Part shown: piece by piece, positions 16,596 through 26,294 of the stretch
Numbering within the stretch: position 1 is the first letter of the stretch
Layout: each line of letters begins with the position of its first letter
From: Clostridiales bacterium
GTDB lineage: Bacteria; Bacillota; Clostridia; Lachnospirales; Lachnospiraceae
Direction of reading: 5' to 3'
Assembly: GCA_012520645.1 (NCBI GenBank)
Contig: JAAYNV010000030.1
Span: forward strand, 1 to 46,356
DNA: 46,356 nucleotides
The notes under the pieces: model-generated
What the model saw: the letters and a program-made list of their open reading frames with translations, nothing else
What the model was told of the DNA's origin: nothing
Database searches by the model: none
Position numbers and translations under genes: made by a program

Positions 16596-19364
16596 CTACA
16601 ATACTTCTTCTATGTAGTTTTCAAACTCCTCCATGCTCATCAGTACTTTTCTTGGCTTCGTTCCTTCCTCTTCTCCAACGACCCCTGCTTCACATAACTG
16701 ATCCATAATCCTTGCTGCACGGTTAAATCCAATTTTGAACACCCGCTGCAGCATACCGATCGAGGCTTTGTCCTTATCAATAATAAATTTTGCAGCATCC
16801 ACAAAATAGTCATCTCTCTCCGAAGCGCCGTCTGTGCCGATGCCACCTCCGTTGCTGCACGCAGACTGAATTTTCTCTTCAATATCTGTATTGTATATAT
16901 TTCCGATAGCCTGATTTTTCAAAAACTCCACAACATCTGAAACTTCTTTATCCGATACAAATGCTCCCTGAACTCTTGCAGGCTTTGGATAGCCTTGCGG
17001 ATAAAACAACATATCGCCCTTTCCAAGCAGCTTTTCTGCACCATTCATATCCAGAATCGTACGGGAATCCACACCACTGGAAACAGCAAACGCCACACGG
17101 CTTGGCATATTTGCCTTGATCAGCCCCGTAATGACATCCACGGACGGTCGTTGGGTCGCAATGATCAGATGAATTCCTGCAGCTCTGGCAAGCTGTGCCA
17201 GACGACAGATGGATTCCTCCACCTCTCCGGGAGATACCATCATAAGATCTGCCAGTTCATCTACAATAATCACAATCTGCGGCATCTTGGCTGGCGCATT
17301 TTCATCGCCGGCTTCCCGCATACTCTCCACCTTTTTGTTATATCCCTTCAGATCCCGGACATTGTAGTCTGCAAACCGCTTATATCGTTCTGTCATTTCT
17401 GCCACACCCCAGTGCAGTGCACCGGCTGCCTTTTTCGGATCGGTCACAACCGGAATAAGCAGATGCGGAATGCCATTATATACACTTAACTCGACCACCT
17501 TCGGATCCACCATGATGAGTTTCACATCATCCGGATGGGCTTTATAAAGGATGCTCATGATGATCGTATTAATACATACTGATTTACCGGAGCCTGTAGA
17601 ACCGGCAATCAGCATATGGGGCATTTTCCCGATATCTGCAACTACCGTCTGTCCGCCGATATCTTTCCCAACCGCAAAGGCAATATTTGATGGGAATTCT
17701 TTATACTCCTTACTTTCAAACAGATCCCTAAGAGCAACTGCTGCATTCTCCTTGTTCGGTACCTCAATACCGACTGCCGATTTTCCCGGAATCGGAGCTT
17801 CAATACGAATATCTGTTGCCGCAAGATTCAGTTTAATATCATCTGCCAGATTTACAATCTTGCTGACCTTTACCCCCGGCTCAGGCTGCAGCTCATAACG
17901 TGTTACGGTAGGTCCCTGACTGATATCCGTCACGGTAACCTTTACGCCAAAAGTCGCTAACGTCTGCTGCAGATGTGCGGCGGTTTCCTTCAGCTGTCTG
18001 GTCGTATCTCCGGCTCCTTTCTTATCGCTTTTATGTAACAGACTAAGCGGCGGGAAATAATACTGCTTCGGCTGTGCCTGTACGGATTTGTCTACTGTGT
18101 CTGCAATCGCAGGATCTACGCCATTTGCCGGCGGCTGTTTCAAAATAGCTTTCGGTCTATCCGAAGTCTTCTGCGGCTCCTTGGATGCGCTCTCTGTTTC
18201 TGCCATCGAACCGGCTTCTTCCATACTGTTTCTCTGATGTATTGTATGCTCCGTACGAGGCTCCGGCATTCGGGAAATATCCTTTTCCGATACTCTTGAC
18301 ATTTCCAATACCATCTCTTCTTCTCTTGTCAGTTTTTCCATATCAAAGGGGATATTATCCTGTGGCATAACAACTTCCGGCAGTCCGGATGAAATACGGA
18401 TTTCCGGCATTTGAAGCTTTGGAAGTTCAAAGTCCTCATCTGCCCTGATTTCATGTATTTCCTGATTCACAGGGTCTGTCTGTATTCGGATTCTCTCAAA
18501 ATCAACCACCTGATTTTGTCCTTCCTTTTCCCCCTGTCTGTTGTCTTCTTTCTTTAACGTTATTTCATGAATATCATCTTTTGCCGTATGTACCGGTTCT
18601 TCTGTCCTTTCCAGAGTCGTATCCAGCATGACTCCGGAAACCTTTTTGTTCATACGCAGGATTTTCTCCTGTTCACGCTGCTCGCGCAAAAGTTCCTGCT
18701 CCTCCCTGCGCTGCCTTGCACGTTCCCTTCGTCTGTCATTTTCCTCCAATGCTGTCTCATACATCCTGCGGCTGCCTTTTTTCACTCCGCCTACAAAAGA
18801 TTTTTCGGTAACAATGACAAGACAGATGATTCCAAGTACCAATATCACAAATACCGTACCTGCCATATCCAGAAAATGATACAGGAAATAGGCGATTGAT
18901 CCGCATAGTACACCGCCTCCTGCCCGATCCATGCTGCCGCTTTCATATAGTTCATTGATCCGATAGCTGTCCATCATAGGCAGATTCCCATGTATCAGTT
19001 CAAATACAATTCCGATAAGCAGAAACAGCACAATTCCTGCCACCAGCTTCATCGTGGCAATATACTGTCCTTTATTTGCCATACCAAAGGCTATTGCAAG
19101 AAATACCAGAACTGGTGCTGCATATGCCATCACTCCAAGCAGACCGAACATGACACTGCTGATAGCATTGCCAACAGTTCCGATAATTCCAAAATTACAC
19201 AAAAATAATAAAATTGCCGCCGCAAAAGAAAAAATCAGTACGATCTCGCTGTGTATTGGGCTTTCCTGCACACTCCGCTTCTTTGCAGGTGCTTTTCTTC
19301 CTCTGGAAGTGCTTCCGGAAGTCTTTCTTTTCTGTGTCGTTCTTTTTCCTGATGTAGATGCCAT
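16596..19364 (-). CDS. ftsK: DNA translocase FtsK/SpoIIIE
   Basis: The 922-residue protein has an N-terminal membrane part (hydrophobic segments between about residues 40 and 190), a charged linker of about 200 residues, then the hexameric motor with Walker A AGSTGSGKSVCINTIIMS and Walker B IVIIVDELADLMM, and the C-terminal gamma winged helix (SIGMLQRVFKIGFNRAARIM). FtsK pumps chromosomal DNA through the closing septum; SpoIIIE is the sporulation version. The two cannot be separated by sequence alone here. It lies 114 bp after tepA, the arrangement seen with ymfB-spoIIIE in Bacillus. The basic N-terminal stretch TSGKRTTQKRKTS is normal for this group. Confidence 0.95.
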   Translation of the reverse strand: MASTSGKRTTQKRKTSGSTSRGRKAPAKKRSVQESPIHSEIVLIFSFAAAILLFLCNFGIIGTVGNAISSVMFGLLGVMAYAAPVLVFLAIAFGMANKGQYIATMKLVAGIVLFLLIGIVFELIHGNLPMMDSYRINELYESGSMDRAGGGVLCGSIAYFLYHFLDMAGTVFVILVLGIICLVIVTEKSFVGGVKKGSRRMYETALEENDRRRERARQRREEQELLREQREQEKILRMNKKVSGVMLDTTLERTEEPVHTAKDDIHEITLKKEDNRQGEKEGQNQVVDFERIRIQTDPVNQEIHEIRADEDFELPKLQMPEIRISSGLPEVVMPQDNIPFDMEKLTREEEMVLEMSRVSEKDISRMPEPRTEHTIHQRNSMEEAGSMAETESASKEPQKTSDRPKAILKQPPANGVDPAIADTVDKSVQAQPKQYYFPPLSLLHKSDKKGAGDTTRQLKETAAHLQQTLATFGVKVTVTDISQGPTVTRYELQPEPGVKVSKIVNLADDIKLNLAATDIRIEAPIPGKSAVGIEVPNKENAAVALRDLFESKEYKEFPSNIAFAVGKDIGGQTVVADIGKMPHMLIAGSTGSGKSVCINTIIMSILYKAHPDDVKLIMVDPKVVELSVYNGIPHLLIPVVTDPKKAAGALHWGVAEMTERYKRFADYNVRDLKGYNKKVESMREAGDENAPAKMPQIVIIVDELADLMMVSPGEVEESICRLAQLARAAGIHLIIATQRPSVDVITGLIKANMPSRVAFAVSSGVDSRTILDMNGAEKLLGKGDMLFYPQGYPKPARVQGAFVSDKEVSDVVEFLKNQAIGNIYNTDIEEKIQSACSNGGGIGTDGASERDDYFVDAAKFIIDKDKASIGMLQRVFKIGFNRAARIMDQLCEAGVVGEEEGTKPRKVLMSMEEFENYIEEVL

Positions 19365-19478
19365 TCCAAATTCTCCCTTGCAAATTTGTATTGCTTTTCA
19401 TACATACGAATTTCAGTATAGCATTTTTCGTAGAAAAAGTCATCCTATTTCTTCCTGGGATATGTCTGTTGAGTGCAC

Positions 19479-20222
19479 CTATTGCTTTCCTCTTTGAATT
19501 TTGGCACCTTCTCTTTCCTCTATCATCGCATAAAGCTTTTCCAGTGCATCACGTATTCCACCTACTTCATTAATCAGCCCTTCCCTTACCGCTGCCTCCC
19601 CTACCAGAATCGTGCCAAGATCTTTCGTCATCTCTGCGGTTTCCATCATCATTTCTTCCAGTCTTTCCCGTGAAGTTCTGCTGTGAGCCGCCACAAATCC
19701 TGTAATCCGGTCCTGAATCTTTTGAAAATAGTCATAGGTCTGTTTTGCACCAATCATCATTCCACTCATCCGGACCGGATGGACCAGCATCGTTCCACTC
19801 GGAACAATAAACGAATAGTCCGTAGAAACCGCAAGCGGTACACCGATGGAATGACTGCCACCAAGTACGAGAGATACCGTCGGTTTACTTAAAGAAGCAA
19901 TCATTTCTGCAATGGCAAGGCCTGCATCCACATCACCGCCCATCGTATTTAAAAGAATCATTACACCATTCACATCATTGCTATCTTCAATTGCTGCAAG
20001 TTCAGGCAAAACATGCTCATACTTGGTTGTCTTGGAAGTACCATTCAGATTTTCATGTCCTTCAATTTCTCCGATAATCGTCAGCAGATGAATCTTTTGC
20101 TTTTTTGCATTTTTATCTAATGTAACCTGTCCTGTCTTCTCAATTTCCTCACTCCGATGCTTTTCTGCCTCTTCTCTTGAATTGTTTTCCATGCTATTAT
20201 TTTCTGCATTTTCCATTTTCAT
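19479..20222 (-). CDS. TepA/YmfB-type ClpP-fold protease
   Basis: The 247-residue protein has a charged, low-complexity N-terminus (about 40 residues) followed by a ClpP/crotonase fold. Candidate catalytic Ser is in VLGGSHSIGVPLA, the His in MLVHPVRMSG, and an acidic residue in EMTKDLGTILVG, the expected order. B. subtilis TepA (YmfB) lies beside spoIIIE as it does here and has been linked to processing or turnover of signal peptides after translocation. No Clp ATPase is nearby. A hairpin terminator lies upstream at 20346-20377, so this gene should have its own promoter in the 120 bp before it and lead the tepA-ftsK-fhs-folD run. Confidence 0.85.
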   Translation of the reverse strand: MKMENAENNSMENNSREEAEKHRSEEIEKTGQVTLDKNAKKQKIHLLTIIGEIEGHENLNGTSKTTKYEHVLPELAAIEDSNDVNGVMILLNTMGGDVDAGLAIAEMIASLSKPTVSLVLGGSHSIGVPLAVSTDYSFIVPSGTMLVHPVRMSGMMIGAKQTYDYFQKIQDRITGFVAAHSRTSRERLEEMMMETAEMTKDLGTILVGEAAVREGLINEVGGIRDALEKLYAMIEEREGAKIQRGKQ

Positions 20223-20345
20223 ATTTGAACTGCTCCCTTCCTTAATTAAACGAATTAGAAATCAAAGGAAAGAGTCCTCCTCTTGACTCTCTGTGTGCAA
20301 ACGGTACTGCCTGCCGCTAAATTTGTCCCAACAGATGAAAAATAA

Positions 20346-20377
20346 AAAAGCCTTCACTTTTTTACGTGAAGACTTTT
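20346..20377 (-). terminator. Intrinsic terminator after the 20420-21559 membrane protein
   Basis: An AAAAG-x-CTTCAC arm pairs with GTGAAG-x-CTTTT around an 8-nt loop, and the minus-strand product continues into a TTTTTTA tract. It is 43 bp past the gene's stop codon and closes the metY-side transcript. Confidence 0.8.
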
Positions 20378-20419
20378 CTTTTTACGATAGTATTTCCGCA
20401 TTTTCCTGATTCTATTCCG

Positions 20420-21559
20420 TTATTCGATATCATAGTCAGAATTTTCAGGAAAGACCTCATAATCATAGCACATATGAGCTGCATCCGGCTCAAAGGCATA
20501 GGTCATTTCCTTTTTTACATGTCTTTTGGGCACAGGCAGCGGATTCTCAATATATTTAATTTCCTTCCTTGTGCCGTCTTCCTGAACCAAATCTAACGTT
20601 CCTTCCGGTCCGGTATACGGAACCGTATTAAACTTCGGCAGAGGCATATCTTCAATATCTGCTACTGCGATTTCCGGTATCGCCGTCAAACGATCCGTTT
20701 GCTGTGCCGCCAAATTCTTTTTTCTTCTAAGATTTACCAAAAGAAGGATGTCCCCTGCCAAAAAAAGAAGGAGAAACAGATTCATTGCCATACTGCTGAT
20801 TCCAAAACGGAAAAACGGATTCCAGTTTTCATCGCAGAAATAATTATTATAATATTCCCGGTAAGGAACAGCAACCCCCTGTCCATAGTAAGCACATTTT
20901 AATAAAAATGTGCCGGTCATACCGGTTACCGCTCCGGTCATATAACCGAACGGCAGTTTTTTCGCCAAAGCGATCAGAATGACAGAAAAAAGGAAAAGTA
21001 CAATTCCATAACTGTCCATTGCTGCTAAAACACCGGAAAAAATACCGGTCCAGAAAAAGCCAAAGAAAAAGAAAAATTTACTTTCTGACTTTTTTTCTGC
21101 TCTCCGCAGTGCAGAGGCAAAAAACAGGAGATAACTGCTGATCAGAAGCAGGAAAAGATTTCCCGGCGTCAATTCTCCCATCAGCCACATTCCTTTCTGT
21201 AGGAACATAACAGAAAAAAGCACGACTGCTGAAAATACAATACCGCACAGTTTGCGACAGGCAAGATAAAACATGGACAGGCTTAAAATCTGCATGACTG
21301 CCTGTACGTATACGACCGCTATTTCCTTATTACCGGCAAGCCAGAAAATAAGACGCAGACCACCTGTATAAACAGCGGCAAGAATACTGGAAATATAAGG
21401 CATGCCAGCTCCCTGTCTGATCATGGCAATTTCCAAAAATCTGGTATCGCCATATGCTGTTTCAATATAATCGTATATGTATGAAAAACGAATTACTGTC
21501 ATGACAACTAACAAAAATCCGCTGATCAGTATTTCAAACAGATATGTCTTACGTTTCAT
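20420..21559 (-). CDS. Polytopic membrane protein of unknown function
   Basis: The 379-residue product has about eight hydrophobic segments in its first 275 residues, including AVYTGGLRLIFWLAG, YVQAVMQILSLSMFYLA and ELTPGNLFLLLISSYLLFF. The rest is a soluble, acidic and proline-containing tail with KYIENPLPVPKRHVKKEM and a very acidic end (YDYEVFPENSDYDIE). I have a recollection of similar IENPLPxPKxH tails in other Lachnospiraceae membrane proteins. The helical layout has some likeness to GT-C glycosyltransferases but I see no catalytic acidic motif. It follows metY by 27 bp and ends at a terminator. Confidence 0.7.
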   Translation of the reverse strand: MKRKTYLFEILISGFLLVVMTVIRFSYIYDYIETAYGDTRFLEIAMIRQGAGMPYISSILAAVYTGGLRLIFWLAGNKEIAVVYVQAVMQILSLSMFYLACRKLCGIVFSAVVLFSVMFLQKGMWLMGELTPGNLFLLLISSYLLFFASALRRAEKKSESKFFFFFGFFWTGIFSGVLAAMDSYGIVLFLFSVILIALAKKLPFGYMTGAVTGMTGTFLLKCAYYGQGVAVPYREYYNNYFCDENWNPFFRFGISSMAMNLFLLLFLAGDILLLVNLRRKKNLAAQQTDRLTAIPEIAVADIEDMPLPKFNTVPYTGPEGTLDLVQEDGTRKEIKYIENPLPVPKRHVKKEMTYAFEPDAAHMCYDYEVFPENSDYDIE

Positions 21560-21586
21560 GCCTTCCCCCTGTTCATACAGCCCCTA

Positions 21587-22876
21587 TTATTTTTCTATGC
21601 TGGAAATTGCCTGTTCCAAGTCCGCAATAATATCGTCTGCATTCTCAATACCGACCGAAAAACGGATCAGATCCGGCGCTACACCGGCTTCCACAAGCTG
21701 TGCATCCGTCATCTGTCTGTGTGTATGGCTGGCAGGATGCAGAACGCATGTCCTCGCATCTGCAACATGTGTCACAATAGCGGCAAGCTTTAAATGATCC
21801 ATCATTTTTTCGGCTGCTTTTCTTCCACCTTTTAACCCAAAAGAAATAACACCGCATGTTCCGTTCGGCATATATTTCTGTGCCAGGTCATAATATTTAT
21901 TTCCCGGAAGCCCCGGATAATTTACCCACGCCACAGCTTCATGCTGCTCCAGAAATTTTGCCACTGCAAACGCATTCTCACAATGTCTGGGCACTCTTAA
22001 ATGAAGGGTCTCCAGACCGATATTCAGTAAAAATGCGTTCTGCGGTGATTGGATAGAGCCAAGATCACGCATAAGCTGTACCGTAGCCTTTGTAATATAA
22101 GCAGCTTTTCCAAACCGCTCCGTATAGGTTACACCATGATAGGATTCATCCGGTGTACATAGTCCCGGAAATTTATCTGCATATTTGTTCCAGTCAAAGT
22201 TGCCGCTGTCCACGATTGCACCACCAACACACATGGCATGTCCATCCATATATTTAGTGGTAGAATGAGTCACAATGTCCACACCCCACTCGAACGGACG
22301 ACAGTTGATCGGTGTTGCAAAGGTATTGTCTACAATTAATGGCACTCCATGGGAATGCGCCAGATGCACAAATTTTTCAAAATCAAGTACAACCAATGCC
22401 GGATTGGCTATAGACTCTGCCATCACACACTTAGTATTCGGACGGAACGCCTTGGCTAACTCCTCCTCCGGTGCATCCGGATCTACAACCGTACATTCAA
22501 TCCCCATTTTCTTCATAGTAACTGTCAAAAGGTTAAAGGTTCCACCATATACGGTAGAGGACATGATCACATGATCTCCTGCCTCGCAGATATTAAAAAT
22601 GGCATAATAATTTGCTGCCTGACCGGAAGAGGTCAGCATTGCTGCCACACCGCCCTCCAATTCACAGATTTTCTGTGCAACACAATCATTCGTCGGATTC
22701 TGAAGTCTGGTATAAAAATAACCAGATTCCTCCAGATCAAACAGCTTGCCCATCTGTTCAGAAGTCTCATATTTATAAGTTGTACTTTGATAAATCGGAA
22801 GCACTCTCGGTTCCCCATTTCCCGGTTTCCAGCCTGACTGGACACAGATTGTTTCACGTGCAAACTCTTTAGCCAT
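21587..22876 (-). CDS. metY: O-acetylhomoserine/O-acetylserine sulfhydrylase
   Basis: The 429-residue protein is a Cys/Met-metabolism PLP enzyme of the MetY type: it has YFYTRLQNPTNDC, TSSGQAANYYAI, the PLP-lysine region THSTTKYMDGHAMCVGGAIVD and a C-terminal RFSVGIENADDI. It makes homocysteine directly from O-acetylhomoserine and sulfide. Its ATG overlaps the last codons of the CFI-box gene (ATGGCTAA), so translation is probably coupled. No SAM riboswitch or T-box is visible upstream because there is no room; regulation must be at the operon promoter near 25790-25818 or internal to it. Confidence 0.95.
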   Translation of the reverse strand: MAKEFARETICVQSGWKPGNGEPRVLPIYQSTTYKYETSEQMGKLFDLEESGYFYTRLQNPTNDCVAQKICELEGGVAAMLTSSGQAANYYAIFNICEAGDHVIMSSTVYGGTFNLLTVTMKKMGIECTVVDPDAPEEELAKAFRPNTKCVMAESIANPALVVLDFEKFVHLAHSHGVPLIVDNTFATPINCRPFEWGVDIVTHSTTKYMDGHAMCVGGAIVDSGNFDWNKYADKFPGLCTPDESYHGVTYTERFGKAAYITKATVQLMRDLGSIQSPQNAFLLNIGLETLHLRVPRHCENAFAVAKFLEQHEAVAWVNYPGLPGNKYYDLAQKYMPNGTCGVISFGLKGGRKAAEKMMDHLKLAAIVTHVADARTCVLHPASHTHRQMTDAQLVEAGVAPDLIRFSVGIENADDIIADLEQAISSIEK

Positions 22877-23642
22877 AATAATCCTCCATATACTCCCTTT
22901 GCAGCTTTTTCACCATTTCTACATAAAGCTCCCTGCATGCTTCATTTTTTCCTGCTTCAATAAGCTCTACGCATGGTTTCAGATAAGTTTCCCAGATAAA
23001 ACGATATTTGCCTTCTGCATCCGCATCCTTATCAATTCTCTTTACAATCGTTGGTGCTATATCGTAATAATTGTGTATCAGTTCTTCTCCGCCTTCCGCC
23101 TGTGCCAGATATTCGTCACGATACTGCTTTAGCAATCTCAGTTCATAGCAGTTATCCGGTTTTTTTAGATTTTTACACACTGCGGTAGTTACATAACAAA
23201 GTTTGGTTTTAAATCCTCCCTGAATGGACTGAAAATCCGATGCTTTGATATTGCTTCCTTTAAAAGCTGCGGCCCATTCCATACATAGAAGCTCTGACAG
23301 TTCTTCCGCCCTTTTTTCCTTAATCGCTCTGATTGCCGGAAGTACATAAACAACCGTAATCATATTCAGATTGAGCTGCTCATTTTCTTTGGCGATGCGA
23401 CCGGATACAGCTTCACGTCTTTTCATCGCAGCATCAACAATACATTTACAGATTTCCTTTAAAGGTTCAACCTGTGCTTCCTCTTCACAGGACCGCAGAA
23501 CAGACGTAATTTCTTGAAATACCAGATGATTTTTGTCCCGATATTCCGTGAAATTATCTTCATAGGATTCCCGTTTAAAAAGCTTTATATTGTTTTCCAT
23601 ATTATCATATAGTGCTTCTGCATGTTCCCGGATGACCTGCAT
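22869..23642 (-). CDS. CFI-box-containing protein of unknown function
   Basis: I place the start at the ATG 23640-23642 (257 residues), which has AAGGAG seven bases upstream; the longer reading from a TTG at 23660 would put that site inside the gene. The N-terminal 140 residues are helical and charged with no known match for me. Near residue 150 is CYVTTAVCKNL followed by ELRLLKQYRDEYL and then YYDIAPTIVKRI, which fits the CFI-box-CTERM domain (normally CFIATAAYG...LRxFRDExL...YYxxSPxxA). That module is found at the ends of diverse proteins and its function is unknown. Overlaps metY by 8 bp; 30 bp from yebC. Confidence 0.7.
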   Translation of the reverse strand: MQVIREHAEALYDNMENNIKLFKRESYEDNFTEYRDKNHLVFQEITSVLRSCEEEAQVEPLKEICKCIVDAAMKRREAVSGRIAKENEQLNLNMITVVYVLPAIRAIKEKRAEELSELLCMEWAAAFKGSNIKASDFQSIQGGFKTKLCYVTTAVCKNLKKPDNCYELRLLKQYRDEYLAQAEGGEELIHNYYDIAPTIVKRIDKDADAEGKYRFIWETYLKPCVELIEAGKNEACRELYVEMVKKLQREYMEDYYG

Positions 23643-23672
23643 GTTCTTTCTCCTTTTCAAACACCCGTTATT

Positions 23673-24401
23673 CTATTCATCCCAGTTATGGTATACTGCC
23701 TGCACATCATCATCCTCATCCAGAAGATCCAGTGTTCTCTGCAGATTCTTAAGTGCTGTTTCATCGGTCAGTTCTACATAATTCTGCGGAATCATGGTCA
23801 CCTCTGCTGAAGCCATCACAATGCCTGCTTCCCGCAGTGCCTTTTCTACCTCTTCAAAGGCATCCGGATCGGTCAATATTTCATAGCTGTCCTCTTCCTC
23901 AGAAAAATCCTCTGCTCCAGCATCCAGTGCCTGCATCATCAGATCATCGGCCTCCAGCTCACAGTCTTCCTTGGCAATGATAATCTGTCCCTTCTTATCA
24001 AACATAAAGGATACGCAGCCCGGTGTACCGATATTTCCGTTGCCTTTTGTAAAAGCGCTTCTTACATTCGCTGCTGTACGGTTCTTATTGTCTGTAAGAG
24101 CATCTACAATGATAGCAATACCGTTCGGACCATAGCCTTCATATGTAACATATTCATAATTGACGTTTCCAGCATCTCCAGCGGCCTTTTTGATGCCTCT
24201 TTCAATGGTATCATTCGGCATATTATTTGCCTTAGCCTTGGCAATGACCTTGGCCAACTTAAAGTTATTTGCCGGATCTGCTCCGCCTTCCTTTACCGCA
24301 ACCGCAATTTCTCTTCCGATGATCGTAAAGATCTTGCCCTTTGCTGCATCATTTTTCTCCTTCTTATGTTTGATATTCGCAAACTTTGAATGTCCTGACA
24401 T
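23673..24401 (-). CDS. YebC/PmpR/TACO1-family protein
   Basis: The 242-residue product begins [19 protein letters not shown] and contains [23 protein letters not shown] and [19 protein letters not shown] blocks, diagnostic of YebC. Long annotated as DNA-binding regulators, YebC proteins are now also associated with relieving ribosome stalling at proline-rich stretches, like mitochondrial TACO1. The C-terminus ends [12 protein letters not shown]. It is 14 bp downstream of the CorC-type gene. The family is certain; the exact role in this organism is not. Confidence 0.95.
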   Translation of the reverse strand: MSGHSKFANIKHKKEKNDAAKGKIFTIIGREIAVAVKEGGADPANNFKLAKVIAKAKANNMPNDTIERGIKKAAGDAGNVNYEYVTYEGYGPNGIAIIVDALTDNKNRTAANVRSAFTKGNGNIGTPGCVSFMFDKKGQIIIAKEDCELEADDLMMQALDAGAEDFSEEEDSYEILTDPDAFEEVEKALREAGIVMASAEVTMIPQNYVELTDETALKNLQRTLDLLDEDDDVQAVYHNWDE

Positions 24402-24415
24402 GTCTATTCTCTCCT

Positions 24416-25750
24416 TTATTTTTCTTTATCAGCTTCATTTTCCTGTTCTGGGTTTTCAGCTCCGGTATGTCTGGTGACAAGTACGGTCTTAATCATCTTG
24501 TTCTCGACAGAAAGTACTTTAAAATCATGCCCTGCCACAGTCACCTCAAACTGCTCATCATCCGTTTCCGGTATCTTGTCCATTTTCGAAATCAGAAAAC
24601 CGTTCAGGGTATCAAATTCCTCTTCTTCGAAGGCAATCCCAAACCGTTCTTCCAGCTCTTCCAAAAGCGTCATACCGTCAATTTCATATTGATCGGCTCC
24701 CTTTTCATGAATATGCCCCTCTTCTTCGTCATACTCATCCATAATATTTCCGACAATTTCCTCCAGAATATCTTCCATAGCGACTAAACCCATCGTTTGT
24801 CCGTACTCATCCACAACGATTACCATCTGTATTTTCATGGACTGCATATTCTGGAACAGGACATCAATATTACGCGTCTCCGGAATAAATTTAGCTTTCC
24901 GTATCAGAGCGTTAATGTCCTTTATCTTTCTTTCCAGCCCCTCTATGCCCTCCTGTTTCAGCAGCGCAGACTGCATCCTCATGGCATCCTTCATATGCAG
25001 AATGCCAATAATATGGTCAATATTTTCCTCATAAACCGGATAACGGCTATTGTTGTTCTCCAGCATAAATTCAATAGCTTCTTTTAAAGACATCTCCCCA
25101 TCGATTGCCACAATATTTCTGCGGTGGGTCATAATATCTTTTGCTTCCTTGTCACCAAATTCAAAAATATTGGTAATCATTTCCGCTTCACTCGCCTGAA
25201 GAACCCCCTGCTCATGACCTTCATTGACCATGGATATGATCTCTTCCTCCGTCACATCATCCGTATCTTCATCCGACCGTATACCAAACAGCCGTAAAAC
25301 CAGATTCGAAAAAATCGAAACAACTCCTGTAAGCGGCAAAAAAAGAACCGTAAGAAAATAAACCGGATTTACTATAAAAAAAGCAAACCGATCGGCGTAT
25401 TTGGCAGCCGCTTTCTTTGGAATCAATATTCCGACTGACAGAATCAGCGCAATCATAAGTACTGCCGTAAGCAGTGTATTATGGATATACACTGTCCAAA
25501 ACTTTAAATAAAAACCGCCCATGGAAATATGTATCACTGTCACGATAAGCTGCAGTGTATTGACAAACGCTGTCGGATTTTCCATCATTTTAAGCAGTTT
25601 CTTTGCCTTTTTGCTACCTTCCTCCGCCTTCTTTTCAACTTCCTTACCATTCAGGGAAAGAAGCGCTGAACCGAAGCCATAAAAAAGGCTGGTTAGAAGA
25701 AGCATCGCCACAAATAAAATCATACTGGCGGTAGGCCCACCATCGTCCAT
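24416..25750 (-). CDS. CNNM/CorC-type membrane protein (DUF21, paired CBS, CorC domain)
   Basis: The ATG at 25748-25750 (444 residues) is chosen because AAGGAG lies eight bases before it. Domains in order: DUF21/CNNM transmembrane part with four helices to about residue 190, a cytoplasmic paired CBS domain ([20 protein letters not shown], then [20 protein letters not shown], the Bateman-type signature), and a C-terminal CorC/HlyC transporter-associated domain ([16 protein letters not shown]). Members are Mg2+ (or other divalent cation) exporters or regulators and are often labelled hemolysins without evidence. A promoter lies just upstream at 25790-25818, so it starts the yebC-metY transcript. 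Confidence 0.92.
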   Translation of the reverse strand: MDDGGPTASMILFVAMLLLTSLFYGFGSALLSLNGKEVEKKAEEGSKKAKKLLKMMENPTAFVNTLQLIVTVIHISMGGFYLKFWTVYIHNTLLTAVLMIALILSVGILIPKKAAAKYADRFAFFIVNPVYFLTVLFLPLTGVVSIFSNLVLRLFGIRSDEDTDDVTEEEIISMVNEGHEQGVLQASEAEMITNIFEFGDKEAKDIMTHRRNIVAIDGEMSLKEAIEFMLENNNSRYPVYEENIDHIIGILHMKDAMRMQSALLKQEGIEGLERKIKDINALIRKAKFIPETRNIDVLFQNMQSMKIQMVIVVDEYGQTMGLVAMEDILEEIVGNIMDEYDEEEGHIHEKGADQYEIDGMTLLEELEERFGIAFEEEEFDTLNGFLISKMDKIPETDDEQFEVTVAGHDFKVLSVENKMIKTVLVTRHTGAENPEQENEADKEK

Positions 25751-25789
25751 TTTTCCATCTCCTTTGCTATACACAAAATATCACAGTAA

Positions 25790-25818
25790 AATATAGCATT
25801 TTCTTGTTTTTTCGTCAA
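25790..25818 (-). promoter_or_regulatory. Sigma-A-type promoter for the CorC-type gene and downstream genes
   Basis: TTGACG (25813-25818) and TATATT (25790-25795) are separated by exactly 17 bp on the minus strand. The site lies between the mazF stop and the CorC-type start and leaves a leader of about 35 bases. Confidence 0.6.
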
Positions 25819-25828
25819 GGAAACTATT

Positions 25829-26170
25829 TTATGTATCCAACGAAAGACTGATAGCGAGTGCATGGTTGACCTGTTCCATAATATCATTATCCAGATGGCA
25901 AACCTTATCCTTCAGCCGTTTTTTGTCAATCGTACGAAGCTGCTCCAACAGAATCACAGAATCTCTTACCATCTCATATTTTCCACAATCTAATTCTATA
26001 TGAGTAGGCAGCTTTGCTTTATTCAGCTTGGATGTGATGGCTGCACAGATGACAGTCGGACTGTGTCTGTTCCCGATATCGTTCTGTATAATGAGTACCG
26101 GTCTGATACCACCCTGTTCCGAGCCGATAACCGGTCTTAAATCTGCGTAAAAAACATCTCCTCTTCGCAT
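25829..26170 (-). CDS. MazF/PemK-family endoribonuclease toxin
   Basis: The 113-residue protein follows MazF/NdoA closely: [43 protein letters not shown] and the C-terminal IDKKRLKDK. MazF cleaves single-stranded RNA at short motifs. In Bacillus the order is alr - antitoxin - ndoA; here alr is also upstream, but the 124 bp in between have no room for an antitoxin of usual length (about 80-95 residues). Either the antitoxin is elsewhere or the protein acts without one. A 15-bp palindrome at 26204-26218 lies in that gap. Confidence 0.92.
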   Translation of the reverse strand: MRRGDVFYADLRPVIGSEQGGIRPVLIIQNDIGNRHSPTVICAAITSKLNKAKLPTHIELDCGKYEMVRDSVILLEQLRTIDKKRLKDKVCHLDNDIMEQVNHALAISLSLDT

Positions 26171-26203
26171 ATTTCACACTTCCTTTTGGATGATTCATTC
26201 TCT

Positions 26204-26218
26204 GAAATACAGTATTTC
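26204..26218. promoter_or_regulatory. GAAATAC-A-GTATTTC palindrome upstream of mazF
   Basis: Two 7-bp perfect arms around one base sit 34 bp before the mazF start codon. Its length and symmetry suit a dimeric repressor site. I do not recognise the consensus, and no promoter boxes could be placed convincingly around it. Confidence 0.4.
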
Positions 26219-26294
26219 CCTGTTACGAATGTTTTATTCACACTCCAGTTGTATTCATCCCATGTATTTCATCCAAGCCAAAAGTCTGTCTGCT

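Noticed and set aside
22877..23672. A SAM riboswitch or T-box before metY
   Set aside because: metY overlaps the preceding gene, so no leader exists; I saw no such structure upstream of the CFI-box gene either.
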